Shown here: positions 1 to 6,907 of the stretch, one piece after another
Layout of the letters: each line of letters starts with the position of its first letter
Position numbering within the stretch: the first letter of the stretch is position 1
Origin: Aquimonas sp044344935
GTDB lineage: Bacteria; Pseudomonadota; Gammaproteobacteria; Xanthomonadales; Xanthomonadaceae
Length of the DNA: 11,391 nt
Assembly (NCBI GenBank): GCA_044344935.1
Contig: JBIJCA010000136.1
Coordinates: 1 to 11,391, forward strand
Reading direction: 5' to 3'
Notes under the pieces: model-generated
Told to the model about the DNA's origin: nothing
Database searches by the model: none
Seen by the model: only the letters and a program-made list of their open reading frames with translations
Position numbers and translations under genes: made by a program

Positions 1-440
1 ATGACTCGGCCGAGTTCTTCGTGAGTCGCTGTGCTTGGTAGTCGGATGCTTCGCTCCAGCAGGGGAGTGCTACCGCCACGAGAGCGGTGTATCCAGGCTC
101 CCACGTAGAACTCCGGGCCGCTCGCATCGAAACCAAGATAGGCGTTCCCCACTCGCCTGAGCACCTTTGCCAGTTCGTTGTTCCGAACCCCAAGCACGCC
201 TTGAACCGTGTGTGTGGCGCGCTGGTTGATTTCCGCTGGATCAATGTTAGGAACAAAGCGCGCGAGCGCTTCGAGCAGCCCTCTCCCCAAACGGTCAAGT
301 GCGTCTTCTGCTGACATATCCACTGAATCAACTAAGCCAACCTCAGTGGTTCCCATGCCCATTCCGGCTTCTGAGAAGACATGGACTGTCTCCGAATCCA
401 GATAGACTGAGACGCCGGACCTGTCGAGATATTCACTCAC
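1..440 (-). CDS. cdiI: CDI-type immunity protein, partial (3' end outside window)
   Basis: An open frame of 146 codons with no stop runs from a GTG at 440 off the left edge. The start is chosen because GAGGTGA, which overlaps the toxin stop, lies six bases upstream as a near-ideal ribosome binding site. The protein begins VSEYLDRSGVSVYLDSETV and contains short beta-like and helical stretches, with no signal peptide or membrane segment, so it is probably cytoplasmic. Its place immediately behind a CdiA-like toxin tip, its size, and the end LERSIRLPSTATHEELGRV, which resembles the C-terminal region of CDI immunity proteins (a PEELG-like motif before a final helix), point to the cognate immunity protein that would bind and neutralise the toxin. 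By that comparison only a few residues to a few dozen are missing. GC is about 52-58% in the 60-base lines I counted, well below the neighbouring genes. The immunity role rests mainly on position; the exact family is not certain. Confidence 0.72.
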   Translation of the reverse strand, partial: MSEYLDRSGVSVYLDSETVHVFSEAGMGMGTTEVGLVDSVDMSAEDALDRLGRGLLEALARFVPNIDPAEINQRATHTVQGVLGVRNNELAKVLRRVGNAYLGFDASGPEFYVGAWIHRSRGGSTPLLERSIRLPSTATHEELGRV

Positions 441-446
441 AAGGAA

Positions 447-2231
447 TCACCTCACGTTGGAGAACAGCACGTTGACGGCTGGATTGAGTGTTGCTGCATA
501 CGTTTGCAGATTGTGCAGAACCGCCAGCTGCGCTGGGGAGCCAGTACCCGTCTCGAGACCGATCATTAGCTGTCGTTGCATAATCTCATCTCCGCGCACG
601 GTGATTCGGCGTTGCACGCCACCAACAGTCACGTTCTTTGAGTCGCCCTTGAAGCCAGCCAGCTTGTCGACGTAGCCCTTGAGCAGATCCTCCAGTCGCT
701 GCGGATCCAGCCTCGACACCGCCTGCAGGTCCACGGACTTCACACTCAGTGCAAGGCCCTTGCTCTTGTCAAACCAGTCGATCACCGGGAAGTTGCCGAA
801 GCGCTGGGCGCCCGGCACATGTCGCAGCACATAGTCCTCGAACAGGTTGCCGCGCGCAAAGTGGTCGAGGTGGAACAGGCTCTGGATTTCGCCCTTCAGG
901 TACTGGTCCAGCGTCATCTGCCGCGACATCGCGCGGCTCAGCTTCGGGCCGATGGCGGACTCGGCGGTGCCCGGCGTGGATGCGAAGTCGAGCCCCTGTA
1001 GGAGCGCCACCAGCTTGCCGGGGCCAGCAAGCGAGAGCAGGCCGTCCTTTCTCGCTGAGTAGTCGTTGAAGCGAGCCATGCTTTGGGCGCGCGCGTGGGT
1101 GTTGCCGGAGACCATGCCGACCGACCGCATCATGTCGAGCACGCGGATGTCGCGGTTCAGGTCATAGGCCTGGCCCGCACCGACAGCGGCGCCGAGCAAG
1201 GGCACGTTCACCGCGATGTCCGCCGCCAGGCTGGTCTCGCCTGGGCGGTAGTCGCCGCCTGAGAACAGGCTGAGAAAGGCGACCGCGTCCCCGTCGTAGC
1301 TGCCCAGGGCCGTCGAGCGCGTGCGCTGCAGCAGGCCGCCCTCGGCGGGGTCGATCGCGGCGGCGATGCTGCCCAGCAGGCCACGACGCACGCGATTGAG
1401 CGCGTCTTGCGCGCTCAAGCCCTGCAGGTCTGCGCTGCTGACACCGGCCCGGCGAAGCACGCTGAACTCGTCGTCGCCATCTTGGGTGGCCAGCAGAGTC
1501 CTGAGGTCGAGGTTCGGAGCAAAACCGGAAGCCAAGTCGCCGAACAGGATCGCGTTGGACGCCACGTAGTCAACGAAGCGGTTGTGCAGATGAGGCAGGA
1601 CGCCAGTCCGGAACGAAGCCTGGTTGGGATTGCGAATTCTCAGGCGTTCGATATCCGCCAGAAGGTCGGCGGCGATGTTCTGTTCCTGAAAGCCTTCCAG
1701 GAGGCCCGCCTGCAGCTGCGAGACGCCTGCGAGCCCGCCACCCGTGGGATAGGTGATCGCACCGGTCGCCCAGCGAATGCCGCCATCGCGGGTTCGCCCG
1801 ACGGCACCGTCAGGCAAGGGGGCGCTGGGGTCGAGGCCAAGCTGCCGCCACGCAGCGCTTGTTGCCCGCCGCGAGTGCTCGCCCGTCAGCGCATTGGCGA
1901 TGGCATTGCCAAACGCATCCACCGCCACCTGGCCGTAGTCAACGCGCTGGTCGATGCCCGCCGCACGCCGAGTACGTAGGCTGACCACGCCGCCGACCGC
2001 GGTGCCCAGCAGATCCAGACCGAGCTGGCCGGGCTCGTTGGTGAGGTCGAGCTTCAGGCCTTGGCTGAGGCGGCTGGTGACGCTGCTGCTGATGCCTGCA
2101 GCCACCGCATTGGCCGCCACGCTGCGCCAGCTGAAGCTGGTGTCGAGGCCGGCCAGACGGCTGCCGGCCTGGCCGGCCAGTGTGTTCAACACCGAACTGC
2201 TCGCCGCACCGCGCCAACCTTCCGCACTCAA
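447..2231 (-). CDS. cdiA: Orphan CdiA/haemagglutinin C-terminal fragment: pretoxin plus nuclease-like toxin tip
   Basis: This 594-codon frame matches the C-terminal part of large CDI/filamentous-haemagglutinin exoproteins. Residues 30-115 (DTSFSWRSVAANAV, then VDYGQVAVDAFGNAIANALT) are the Ala/Gly-rich pretoxin type region seen before CdiA toxins. About residues 330-450 form a second linker (GDYRPGETSLAADIAVNVP). The last ~140 residues look like a toxin domain: RGNLFEDYVL with E465, FPVIDWFD with D485 and LALSVKSVDL with K498 fit the E-D-xK pattern of PD-(D/E)XK nuclease folds, as in Burkholderia-type CdiA toxins that cut tRNA. The nuclease assignment is inference. The N-terminal two-partner secretion domain and filament repeats are absent. 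The only usual start is TTG at 2231 with a poor ribosome site, yet family-like sequence (GAALSGTSGTLSKVL) continues upstream to an in-frame TAA at 2277-2279. It is therefore probably a 5'-truncated, displaced module rather than a secreted protein. The immunity-like gene follows six bases after the stop. Confidence 0.75.
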   Translation of the reverse strand: MSAEGWRGAASSSVLNTLAGQAGSRLAGLDTSFSWRSVAANAVAAGISSSVTSRLSQGLKLDLTNEPGQLGLDLLGTAVGGVVSLRTRRAAGIDQRVDYGQVAVDAFGNAIANALTGEHSRRATSAAWRQLGLDPSAPLPDGAVGRTRDGGIRWATGAITYPTGGGLAGVSQLQAGLLEGFQEQNIAADLLADIERLRIRNPNQASFRTGVLPHLHNRFVDYVASNAILFGDLASGFAPNLDLRTLLATQDGDDEFSVLRRAGVSSADLQGLSAQDALNRVRRGLLGSIAAAIDPAEGGLLQRTRSTALGSYDGDAVAFLSLFSGGDYRPGETSLAADIAVNVPLLGAAVGAGQAYDLNRDIRVLDMMRSVGMVSGNTHARAQSMARFNDYSARKDGLLSLAGPGKLVALLQGLDFASTPGTAESAIGPKLSRAMSRQMTLDQYLKGEIQSLFHLDHFARGNLFEDYVLRHVPGAQRFGNFPVIDWFDKSKGLALSVKSVDLQAVSRLDPQRLEDLLKGYVDKLAGFKGDSKNVTVGGVQRRITVRGDEIMQRQLMIGLETGTGSPAQLAVLHNLQTYAATLNPAVNVLFSNVR

Positions 2232-2383
2232 GACCTTGCTCAGGGTGCCGGAGGTGCCGGAGAGGGCGGCGCCCCTTTACCGTCAAGCCACCACACCCGC
2301 CGGCTTGACCTGCGGACACAGCCGCGTCAGCAGCTCGTCGGTCGCGTCGGCGCTGGCTGATCGGGGCAGCCAGCGTCGAGCTT

Positions 2384-2407
2384 GGGTGGGCCAGGGCCCA
2401 CCCTATG
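2384..2407 (-). repeat. Palindromic repeat, copy A (GGGTGGGCC-AG-GGCCCACCC)
   Basis: A perfect 9-base stem (2384-2392 with 2395-2403) with a two-base centre is followed by TATG. It shares the GGGTGGG..CCCACCCTATG layout with copies B and C but has GGCC instead of GGTC arms. Read on the minus strand it begins CATAGGGTGGG, the same orientation as copy C. Confidence 0.7.
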
Positions 2408-2445
2408 CCATCGGGTCGCTGGCCTTCCTCGGCATGCCATCACGA

Positions 2446-2471
2446 CCCATAGGGTGGGTCTTGACCCACCG
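2446..2471 (+). repeat. Palindromic repeat, copy B (GGTGGGTC-TT-GACCCACC)
   Basis: An 8-base perfect stem (2453-2460 with 2463-2470) is preceded by CCCATAG. The whole 26-base unit is identical to the reverse complement of copy C. Short repeats of the GGTGGGTC..GACCCACC type are scattered between genes in many Xanthomonadales-like genomes (recalled, not searched), so this is probably a REP-like element. Confidence 0.8.
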
Positions 2472-2557
2472 TCGCTTGCACGCCGGCCACGCACCGCGCG
2501 CCGCAACATCGAACGCACAACCGAAACCGGTTCGCGATGACCACATCCGTGGCGAGC

Positions 2558-2583
2558 CGGTGGGTCAAGACCCACCCTATGGG
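2558..2583 (-). repeat. Palindromic repeat, copy C, inverted relative to copy B
   Basis: An 8-base perfect stem (2559-2566 with 2569-2576) is followed by CTATGGG. It is the exact 26-base inverted copy of B, 86 bases away, so B and C could also pair with each other. It begins 26 bases beyond the stop of the downstream SET gene (minus strand), where it could protect the mRNA 3' end or help termination. There is no T-tract. Confidence 0.8.
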
Positions 2584-2608
2584 CCGCCTTTGGGACGGGC
2601 TGCAGGCC

Positions 2609-3217
2609 TCAGCCGCTGACGGCGCGGCGGCGGCGCGGGCCTCTGGAATGCAGCACGTCGGCCAGACTCTGGCGCAGGCTGAGCCGCGCCGACTGCAGGC
2701 GCTGCGGATCGAGCAGGGGCCACAGCGGCTGCGGCGCGGACTCGATGAAGTCCAGCGCCTGGGTCAGCGCGCGGCGCACCGCAGACACGGCCTCCGGCAC
2801 CTGACGGTGATCGATCACGCCGCGGCAGTTCGGCGCGCCGCACTCGCAGTCGAAGGCCTCGCTCGGGCCCATGAAGAGCGTGGCGTAGTCGTTGCTCAGC
2901 TGTTCGCCGGCTTCGATGTCGCGCAGCGCGATCTCGAAACCGAATTCGGTGCCACCGCAGTTGGGCGCGCAGCTGTGGTTGACGTAGCGGCCGTGGTCCC
3001 AGAGCAGCATGCGATGACGGCGGCCGTCGCTGAAGGTCCAACGGTCGACCAGCGATGACCAGCAGGCCGGAAGATGGGCGATTTCGGACTCGGGGATGGC
3101 CTGGTCGAGCGCATCCAGCACCCAGACCAGGCTGCCGCGCGGGATGCGCCGGGTGGCGATCACACCCTCGCCCACCACGTCGTTGATCGGTGCGAGTCGC
3201 GTATGCGGATGCATCAT
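2609..3217 (-). CDS. SET-domain protein (second gene of tandem pair)
   Basis: This 202-residue protein has the SET fold of protein lysine methyltransferases, which use S-adenosylmethionine. The G-x-G motif is at residues 16-18 (GEGVIATRRIPRG). The pseudoknot motif YVNHSCAPNC has N80, H81, S82, C83 and N86. The second half of the active site is LRDIEAGEQLSNDY with Y111. A post-SET C-x-C-x4-C (C124, C126, C131) with C83 can form the usual zinc site. All core motifs are intact, so activity is plausible; the substrate is unknown. There is no signal peptide. The ATG at 3217 overlaps the upstream gene's TGA (ATGA), which implies translational coupling. The last ~65 residues are helix-rich with a basic end (RGPRRRRAV). 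Bacterial SET proteins are scarcer than eukaryotic ones and are often thought to be horizontally acquired; codon usage here looks like the neighbours. Confidence 0.9.
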   Translation of the reverse strand: MMHPHTRLAPINDVVGEGVIATRRIPRGSLVWVLDALDQAIPESEIAHLPACWSSLVDRWTFSDGRRHRMLLWDHGRYVNHSCAPNCGGTEFGFEIALRDIEAGEQLSNDYATLFMGPSEAFDCECGAPNCRGVIDHRQVPEAVSAVRRALTQALDFIESAPQPLWPLLDPQRLQSARLSLRQSLADVLHSRGPRRRRAVSG

Positions 3218-3828
3218 CGGCTCTGCCCCTCCTCCGCCGGCACGTGATAGGCGCGGGCCGAGGGCACGTCGACGTCACTGCCCGAGCGCAGCGCCGCCAG
3301 CAGCGGAAGGTCACGAGGGCCCGCCTTGGCATAGGGCAGCAGCGGCTGCGGCACTTTGCCGGCGAGCTCGAAGGCGGCGCGCGCTTCGGCATCCCAGCGC
3401 TCGTAGTAGCGTTCGGCGTCGTCGCGCTGGATGAGCCCGCGACAGCTCAGCGCACCGCAGCCGCAGGGCATCGGCTCGACCAGATTGAGCGTGCCGTACT
3501 CACAGGTCAGCTCCTCGCCGGGCTGGATGTCGCGCACGGCGATCTCGAAGGCGTCGCCGATGCCGCGACTGGCCGGTGCGCAGGAGTGGTTCATGTAGCG
3601 ACCGAAGTCCCAGCAGAACACGAAGTCGCCGTCCGCCGCCTGGTAGGCGTAGCGGTCGACCTGCTGGCGAAGCAGCGGCGGCAGTGCATCGCGCTCTTCG
3701 ACCTTGAGGATCCGATCGAATGCGTCCAGCACCCAGAGAAAGGTGCCGCGCGGAATGAACTCGGTGGCGAACACGCCATAGCCGATTTCGGCCGAGATGA
3801 AACGAAGCTCCGAACTGGGGTGGATCAC
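3214..3828 (-). CDS. SET-domain protein (first gene of tandem pair)
   Basis: This 204-residue paralogue of the next gene aligns with it almost without gaps, and motif positions coincide: IGYGVFATEFIPRG near residues 15-28, YMNHSCAP with N80-C83, IQPGEELTCEY with Y111, and post-SET C122, C124 and C129. All four zinc cysteines are kept, but the Asn of the NHSCxPN motif is Ala86, so its binding pocket may differ from its partner. I chose GTG at 3828 over an upstream TTG at 3924 because GGAG lies five bases before it, the length then matches the paralogue, and the extra 32 residues would be a low-complexity Ala/Pro-rich tail without a ribosome site. The C-terminal part (residues 135-204) is helical and differs from the paralogue. 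Function is lysine methylation of an unknown protein, by family inference; it could also be catalytically altered. Confidence 0.88.
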   Translation of the reverse strand: MIHPSSELRFISAEIGYGVFATEFIPRGTFLWVLDAFDRILKVEERDALPPLLRQQVDRYAYQAADGDFVFCWDFGRYMNHSCAPASRGIGDAFEIAVRDIQPGEELTCEYGTLNLVEPMPCGCGALSCRGLIQRDDAERYYERWDAEARAAFELAGKVPQPLLPYAKAGPRDLPLLAALRSGSDVDVPSARAYHVPAEEGQSR

Positions 3829-3847
3829 GGACTCTCCCGCGCCGGGT

Positions 3848-3867
3848 AGCGCTGATGCTTCAGCACT
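3848..3867 (-). promoter_or_regulatory. Leader hairpin upstream of the SET operon
   Basis: AGCGCTGA and TCAGCACT can pair as an 8-base stem (one G-T pair) around a four-base loop. It lies about 20 bases upstream of the GTG start and just before its ribosome site. It could be an operator or a leader structure, or chance. I could not identify convincing -35/-10 boxes in the 3829-4107 spacer. Confidence 0.25.
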
Positions 3868-4095
3868 GATCTGCGCCGGGGGCGGCGCGGCGCGCGGCGC
3901 AGTGCCGGCCGCGCGCTGGAGCAAAGAGTGCGGCCAACTCAGGGTGGCTGACTAGGGGGGTGGCGAAAGCGCGGCCGATGCCGTGTTCCTGCGCTGTTCA
4001 CGCGTGACTCCCGCCACATCCCTGGCGAGCGCTCCCGGATTAGGGTGCGCGGCCCACCTGTCCGATTTCCGGACCCGAACTCCGGGCCCGCGCCC

Positions 4096-4101
4096 GAGGA
4101 G
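4096..4101 (+). promoter_or_regulatory. Ribosome binding site fixing the peptidase start
   Basis: GAGGAG lies six bases before GTG 4108. This site selects the GTG that gives a proper lipoprotein signal peptide over in-frame codons further upstream, around 4045. Confidence 0.75.
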
Positions 4102-4107
4102 CCCCAC

Positions 4108-6214
4108 GTGACCCTGCCCTTCCGCTCGCTGCTGTCCGCAGCCATCCTCACCGCGCTTGCCGCCTGCTCGGCCCCGAGCGGCGACGGCGCGCCCGCCGCA
4201 CCTGTGGCCGAGGCAACGCCCGCCGCCAGTGCACCCGCGGCGCCACAGCCGATCGCCATCGACATGGGCGCGATCAAGACCCAGCCTGTCCGCTTCCAGG
4301 CCGCCGATCTGAGCCCGGACGTGAGCGCCTGCACCGACCTCAACCTGCACACCAACCAGACCTGGCTGGCCGCCAACCCAGTGCCCTCCGACCGCAGCAG
4401 CTGGGGCAGCTTCGAAGTGCTCAGCGAACGCTCGCTGGAGATCCAGCACGCGATCGTGCAGGCCGCCGCGAAATCGAACGCAGCCCCCGGCAGCATCGAG
4501 CAGAAAGTCGGCGACTTCTTCGGCAGCGGCATGGATGAAGCGGCGATCGAGGCCGCCGGCATCGACCCGCTGAAACCGCGTCTGGCGAAGATCGACGCGA
4601 TCAGCGATGCCGCCAGCATCGCTGCCTACCTGCGTGATGCCTATGCGGTCGGCCAGGGCCCACTGTTCGGCTTCTATGCCAATGCCGATCTGAAGAACTC
4701 CGAGATGGTTATCGGCTTCACCAGCCAGGGCGGTCTGTCCCTGCCCGAGCGCAGCTATTACTTGGAAGACCGCGAGGACTTCGTCGGCGCGCGCGAGGCG
4801 CTGCTGACCTACGCCAGCACCCTACTGCAGCTGGCTGGCGCTGATGCCGCCAGCGCCCAGGCACAGGCCCAGCAGGTCCTGGAGTTCGAAACCCTGCTCG
4901 CGAAAGCCTCGATGGACCGCGTGAGCCTGCGCGACCCGGCCACCCGCTACAACCCGGTCTCGCTCGCCGAAGCCGATGCGGTCACGCCGAGTTTTCCCTG
5001 GGGCGCCTTCTTCGACACGCTGGGCGTGACCCGACCGGAGATGTTCTCGCTGGCGATGCCGGACTTCTTCCGAGAGTTCGATCGCATGCTGGTCGAGGTT
5101 CCGGTGCAGCAATGGCAGACGTGGCTGCGCTTCCGCGCCCTGAACGATGCCGCCCCTTACCTCGGCAAGGCGTTCGAAGACGCTGCGCGGCCAGCAGGAG
5201 CAGCAGGAGCGTTGGAAGCGCGTGCTGGGCGCGGTCAACGGCAGCATGGGCGAGGCGCTCGGCCAGCTCTACGTCGCCGTGGCCTTCCCGCCGGAATCCA
5301 AGGCCAAGATGCAGCAGCTGGTGTCGAACCTCTCCGAGGCCCTGAAAGAGCGCCTGCAGAACCTCGAGTGGATGGGCGATGACACCAAGACCAAGGCGCT
5401 GGAGAAATGGGCCAGCTTCACGCCCAAGATCGGTTATCCGGATGTCTGGCGCAGCTGGGACGGCCTGCAGGTGACTGGCGACAGCTATGTCGCCAACCTC
5501 GAGGCCGCGGCGGCCTTCAACTACCGTTTCATGCTCGACAAGATCGGCAAGCCGGTCGATCGCAGCGAGTGGGGCATGAGCCCGCAGATGGTCAATGCGT
5601 ACTACCGCGCCTCGGCCAACGAGATCGTGTTCCCGGCCGCAATCCTGCAGCCGCCCTTCTTCGATCCGAACGCCGACGACGCACTCAACTACGGCGGCAT
5701 TGGCGCGGTGATCGGTCACGAGATGCTGCACGGCTACGACGACCAGGGCAGCAAGTTCGACGCGGTCGGCAACTTCGCCAACTGGTGGAGCGACGAGGAC
5801 CGCGAGCGCTTCAACGCCCGCACCGACCGCCTGGTCGCCCAGTTCAATGCCTACGAGGCCCTGCCCGGCCTGAACGTCAACGGCCGGCTGGCGCTGGGCG
5901 AGAACATCGCCGACCTGGGCGGTCTCACTGTTGCCTACGCGGCGATGCGTCGCGCCCAGGGCGAGGGCTACACCGACCCGATGGTCGAGGGCCTGTCGCA
6001 GAGCCAACGCTTCTTCCTGAACTGGGCCACCGTGTGGCGCCGCGGCTTCACCACCGAGGCGATGAAGCTGCAGATCACCAACGGGCCGCACGCGCCGGGC
6101 ATGTTCCGCGCGGTCGGCGCTCCCTCCAACATGCCGACCTTCCACGAGGCCTTCGGCTGCCAGCCTGGCGACCGCATGCGCCGCGAGGGCGAGGAGCGGG
6201 TGGCGATCTGGTAG
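4108..6214 (+). pseudogene. pepO: M13 (neprilysin/PepO-like) lipoprotein metallopeptidase, frameshifted
   Basis: The M13 zinc peptidase family cleaves oligopeptides. The start GTG 4108 gives a lipoprotein signal (TLPFRSLLSAAILTALAAC, lipobox LAAC, Cys20, Ser at +2, favouring the outer membrane), then an Ala/Pro linker. Family motifs follow: LAANPVPSDRSSWGSFEVL in the N-domain and LPERSYYLEDREDFV. The first frame fits the family to residue 356 (APYLGKAFE, about 5178). The match then continues in the next frame from 5177 (KTLRGQQEQQERWKRVLG) to the TAG at 6212-6214. This second part holds VNAYYRAS (5594-5605, substrate binding), HEMLH (5717-5731, zinc and catalysis), ENIAD (5900-5914, third zinc ligand) and a final CxxW-like end (ERVAIW). 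The first frame instead ends at 5382. Besides the shift, the conserved NFxFYGK-like stretch expected between AFE and KTL is missing. The coding parts total 701 residues, near the usual ~680-700. It is either a real inactivating deletion or an assembly error. With the shift, the zinc site is lost from the main product. Confidence 0.88.
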
Positions 6215-6238
6215 GCGTGCAACGCAAGCAGCGCTGAA

Positions 6239-6272
6239 ACGCGAACGGCCCGACCAACCGGGCCGTTCGCGT
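6239..6272 (+). terminator. Strong hairpin after the M13 peptidase
   Basis: A perfect 14-base stem (ACGCGAACGGCCCG with its complement) encloses the six-base loop ACCAAC. It starts 25 bases after the peptidase stop. No T-run follows, so it may act as a weak or factor-assisted terminator or as a 3' mRNA barrier; the stem itself is beyond chance. Confidence 0.75.
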
Positions 6273-6360
6273 ATCGGCTGGTCACAGAAGACAAACCGCC
6301 ACCGCGAGGTCATCGCGCTGTACCGCAAGAGCGGGGTGCCTGCACCCGCTGTTACCCGGG

Positions 6361-6371
6361 CCTGCTATCGT
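6361..6371 (+). promoter_or_regulatory. Possible -10 element of the yqhA operon
   Basis: TGCTATCGT resembles an extended -10 box (TGnTATnnT), about 40 bases before the ATG. No good -35 sequence is seen at the right spacing, so the call is weak. Confidence 0.25.
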
Positions 6372-6409
6372 GCGCGCCCCCAGTGTTCACCCTGCGAAGT
6401 CCACGGACC

Positions 6410-6907
6410 ATGCTTGAGCGCGTTATCGAACGCAGCCTGTACGCCGCTCGCTGGCTGCTAGCACCCATCTACCTCGGCCTGTCGCTGGCCGTGCTGGCCT
6501 TGGGCCTCAAGTTCTTCCAGGAGCTCTTCTACCTGCTGCCGTCGGTATTCGAGAAGACCGAGGCGGACCTGATCCTCGTGGTGCTGTCTCTCATCGACCT
6601 CGCCTTGGTGGGCGGCCTGCTGGTGATGGTGATGCTGTCGAGCTATGAGAGTTTCGTGTCGCAGCTGGACTCGGCCGACGAGGGCGACAAGCTCGGCTGG
6701 CTCGGCAAGATGGACTACACAAGCCTTAAGAACAAGGTGGCTTCCTCGATCGTCGCGATCAGCTCGATCCACCTGCTCAAGGTGTTCATGGACACCCATC
6801 GCACCGACAACGACAAGCTGCTGTGGTACGTCATCATCCATCTGACGTTCGTGGTCTCGGCCATTGGCATGGGCCTGCTCGACAAGTTCACCCGCAAGGA
6901 CGACTGA
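6410..6907 (+). CDS. yqhA: YqhA/UPF0114 family inner-membrane protein
   Basis: This 165-residue protein matches E. coli YqhA (164 residues as I recall it) along its whole length. Shared stretches include YAARWLLAPIYLGLSLA, LKFFQELF, LIDLALVGGLLVMVM, SYESFVSQLD, WLGKMDYTSLKNKVASSIV, SSIHLLKVFMD and LLWYVIIHLTFVVSA. Four hydrophobic segments are visible at about residues 14-36, 53-75, 107-127 and 137-157. The function of the family is not established. ATG 6410 is chosen over the in-frame GTG 6383 because it aligns with the E. coli start; the ribosome site before it is weak. The gene overlaps the next one by one base (TGATG), so the two are probably co-translated. Confidence 0.95.
   Translation: MLERVIERSLYAARWLLAPIYLGLSLAVLALGLKFFQELFYLLPSVFEKTEADLILVVLSLIDLALVGGLLVMVMLSSYESFVSQLDSADEGDKLGWLGKMDYTSLKNKVASSIVAISSIHLLKVFMDTHRTDNDKLLWYVIIHLTFVVSAIGMGLLDKFTRKDD

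Larger units (their letters stand above)
2281..2608. other. Intergenic spacer between CDI fragment and SET genes
   Basis: This stretch holds no convincing gene. It carries the three palindromic repeats listed separately. On the minus strand a frame of about 40 codons ends at TGA 2283-2285 with a protein-like tail (TDELLTRLCPQVKPAGVVA) but has no ATG, GTG or TTG start before an upstream TAG, so it is at best a remnant. Confidence 0.6.

Noticed and set aside
2286..2402. A minus-strand stretch ending TDELLTRLCPQVKPAGVVA
   Set aside because: The tail looks protein-like, but there is no start codon after the TAG at 2403-2405 and no family is recognised; it is kept only as a possible remnant.
3190..3849. 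A 219-codon open frame on the plus strand
   Set aside because: It is antisense to the two SET genes, spans their overlap, and shows no family motif or ribosome site.
3829..3924. N-terminal extension of the first SET protein from TTG 3924
   Set aside because: It has no ribosome site, is low-complexity Ala/Pro sequence and has no counterpart in the paralogue; GTG 3828 has a good site.
4982..6328. A 448-codon open frame on the minus strand
   Set aside because: It lies opposite the M13 peptidase, has no recognisable domain, and is the usual long antisense shadow of GC-rich coding DNA; the sense strand carries HEMLH, ENIAD and NAYY motifs.
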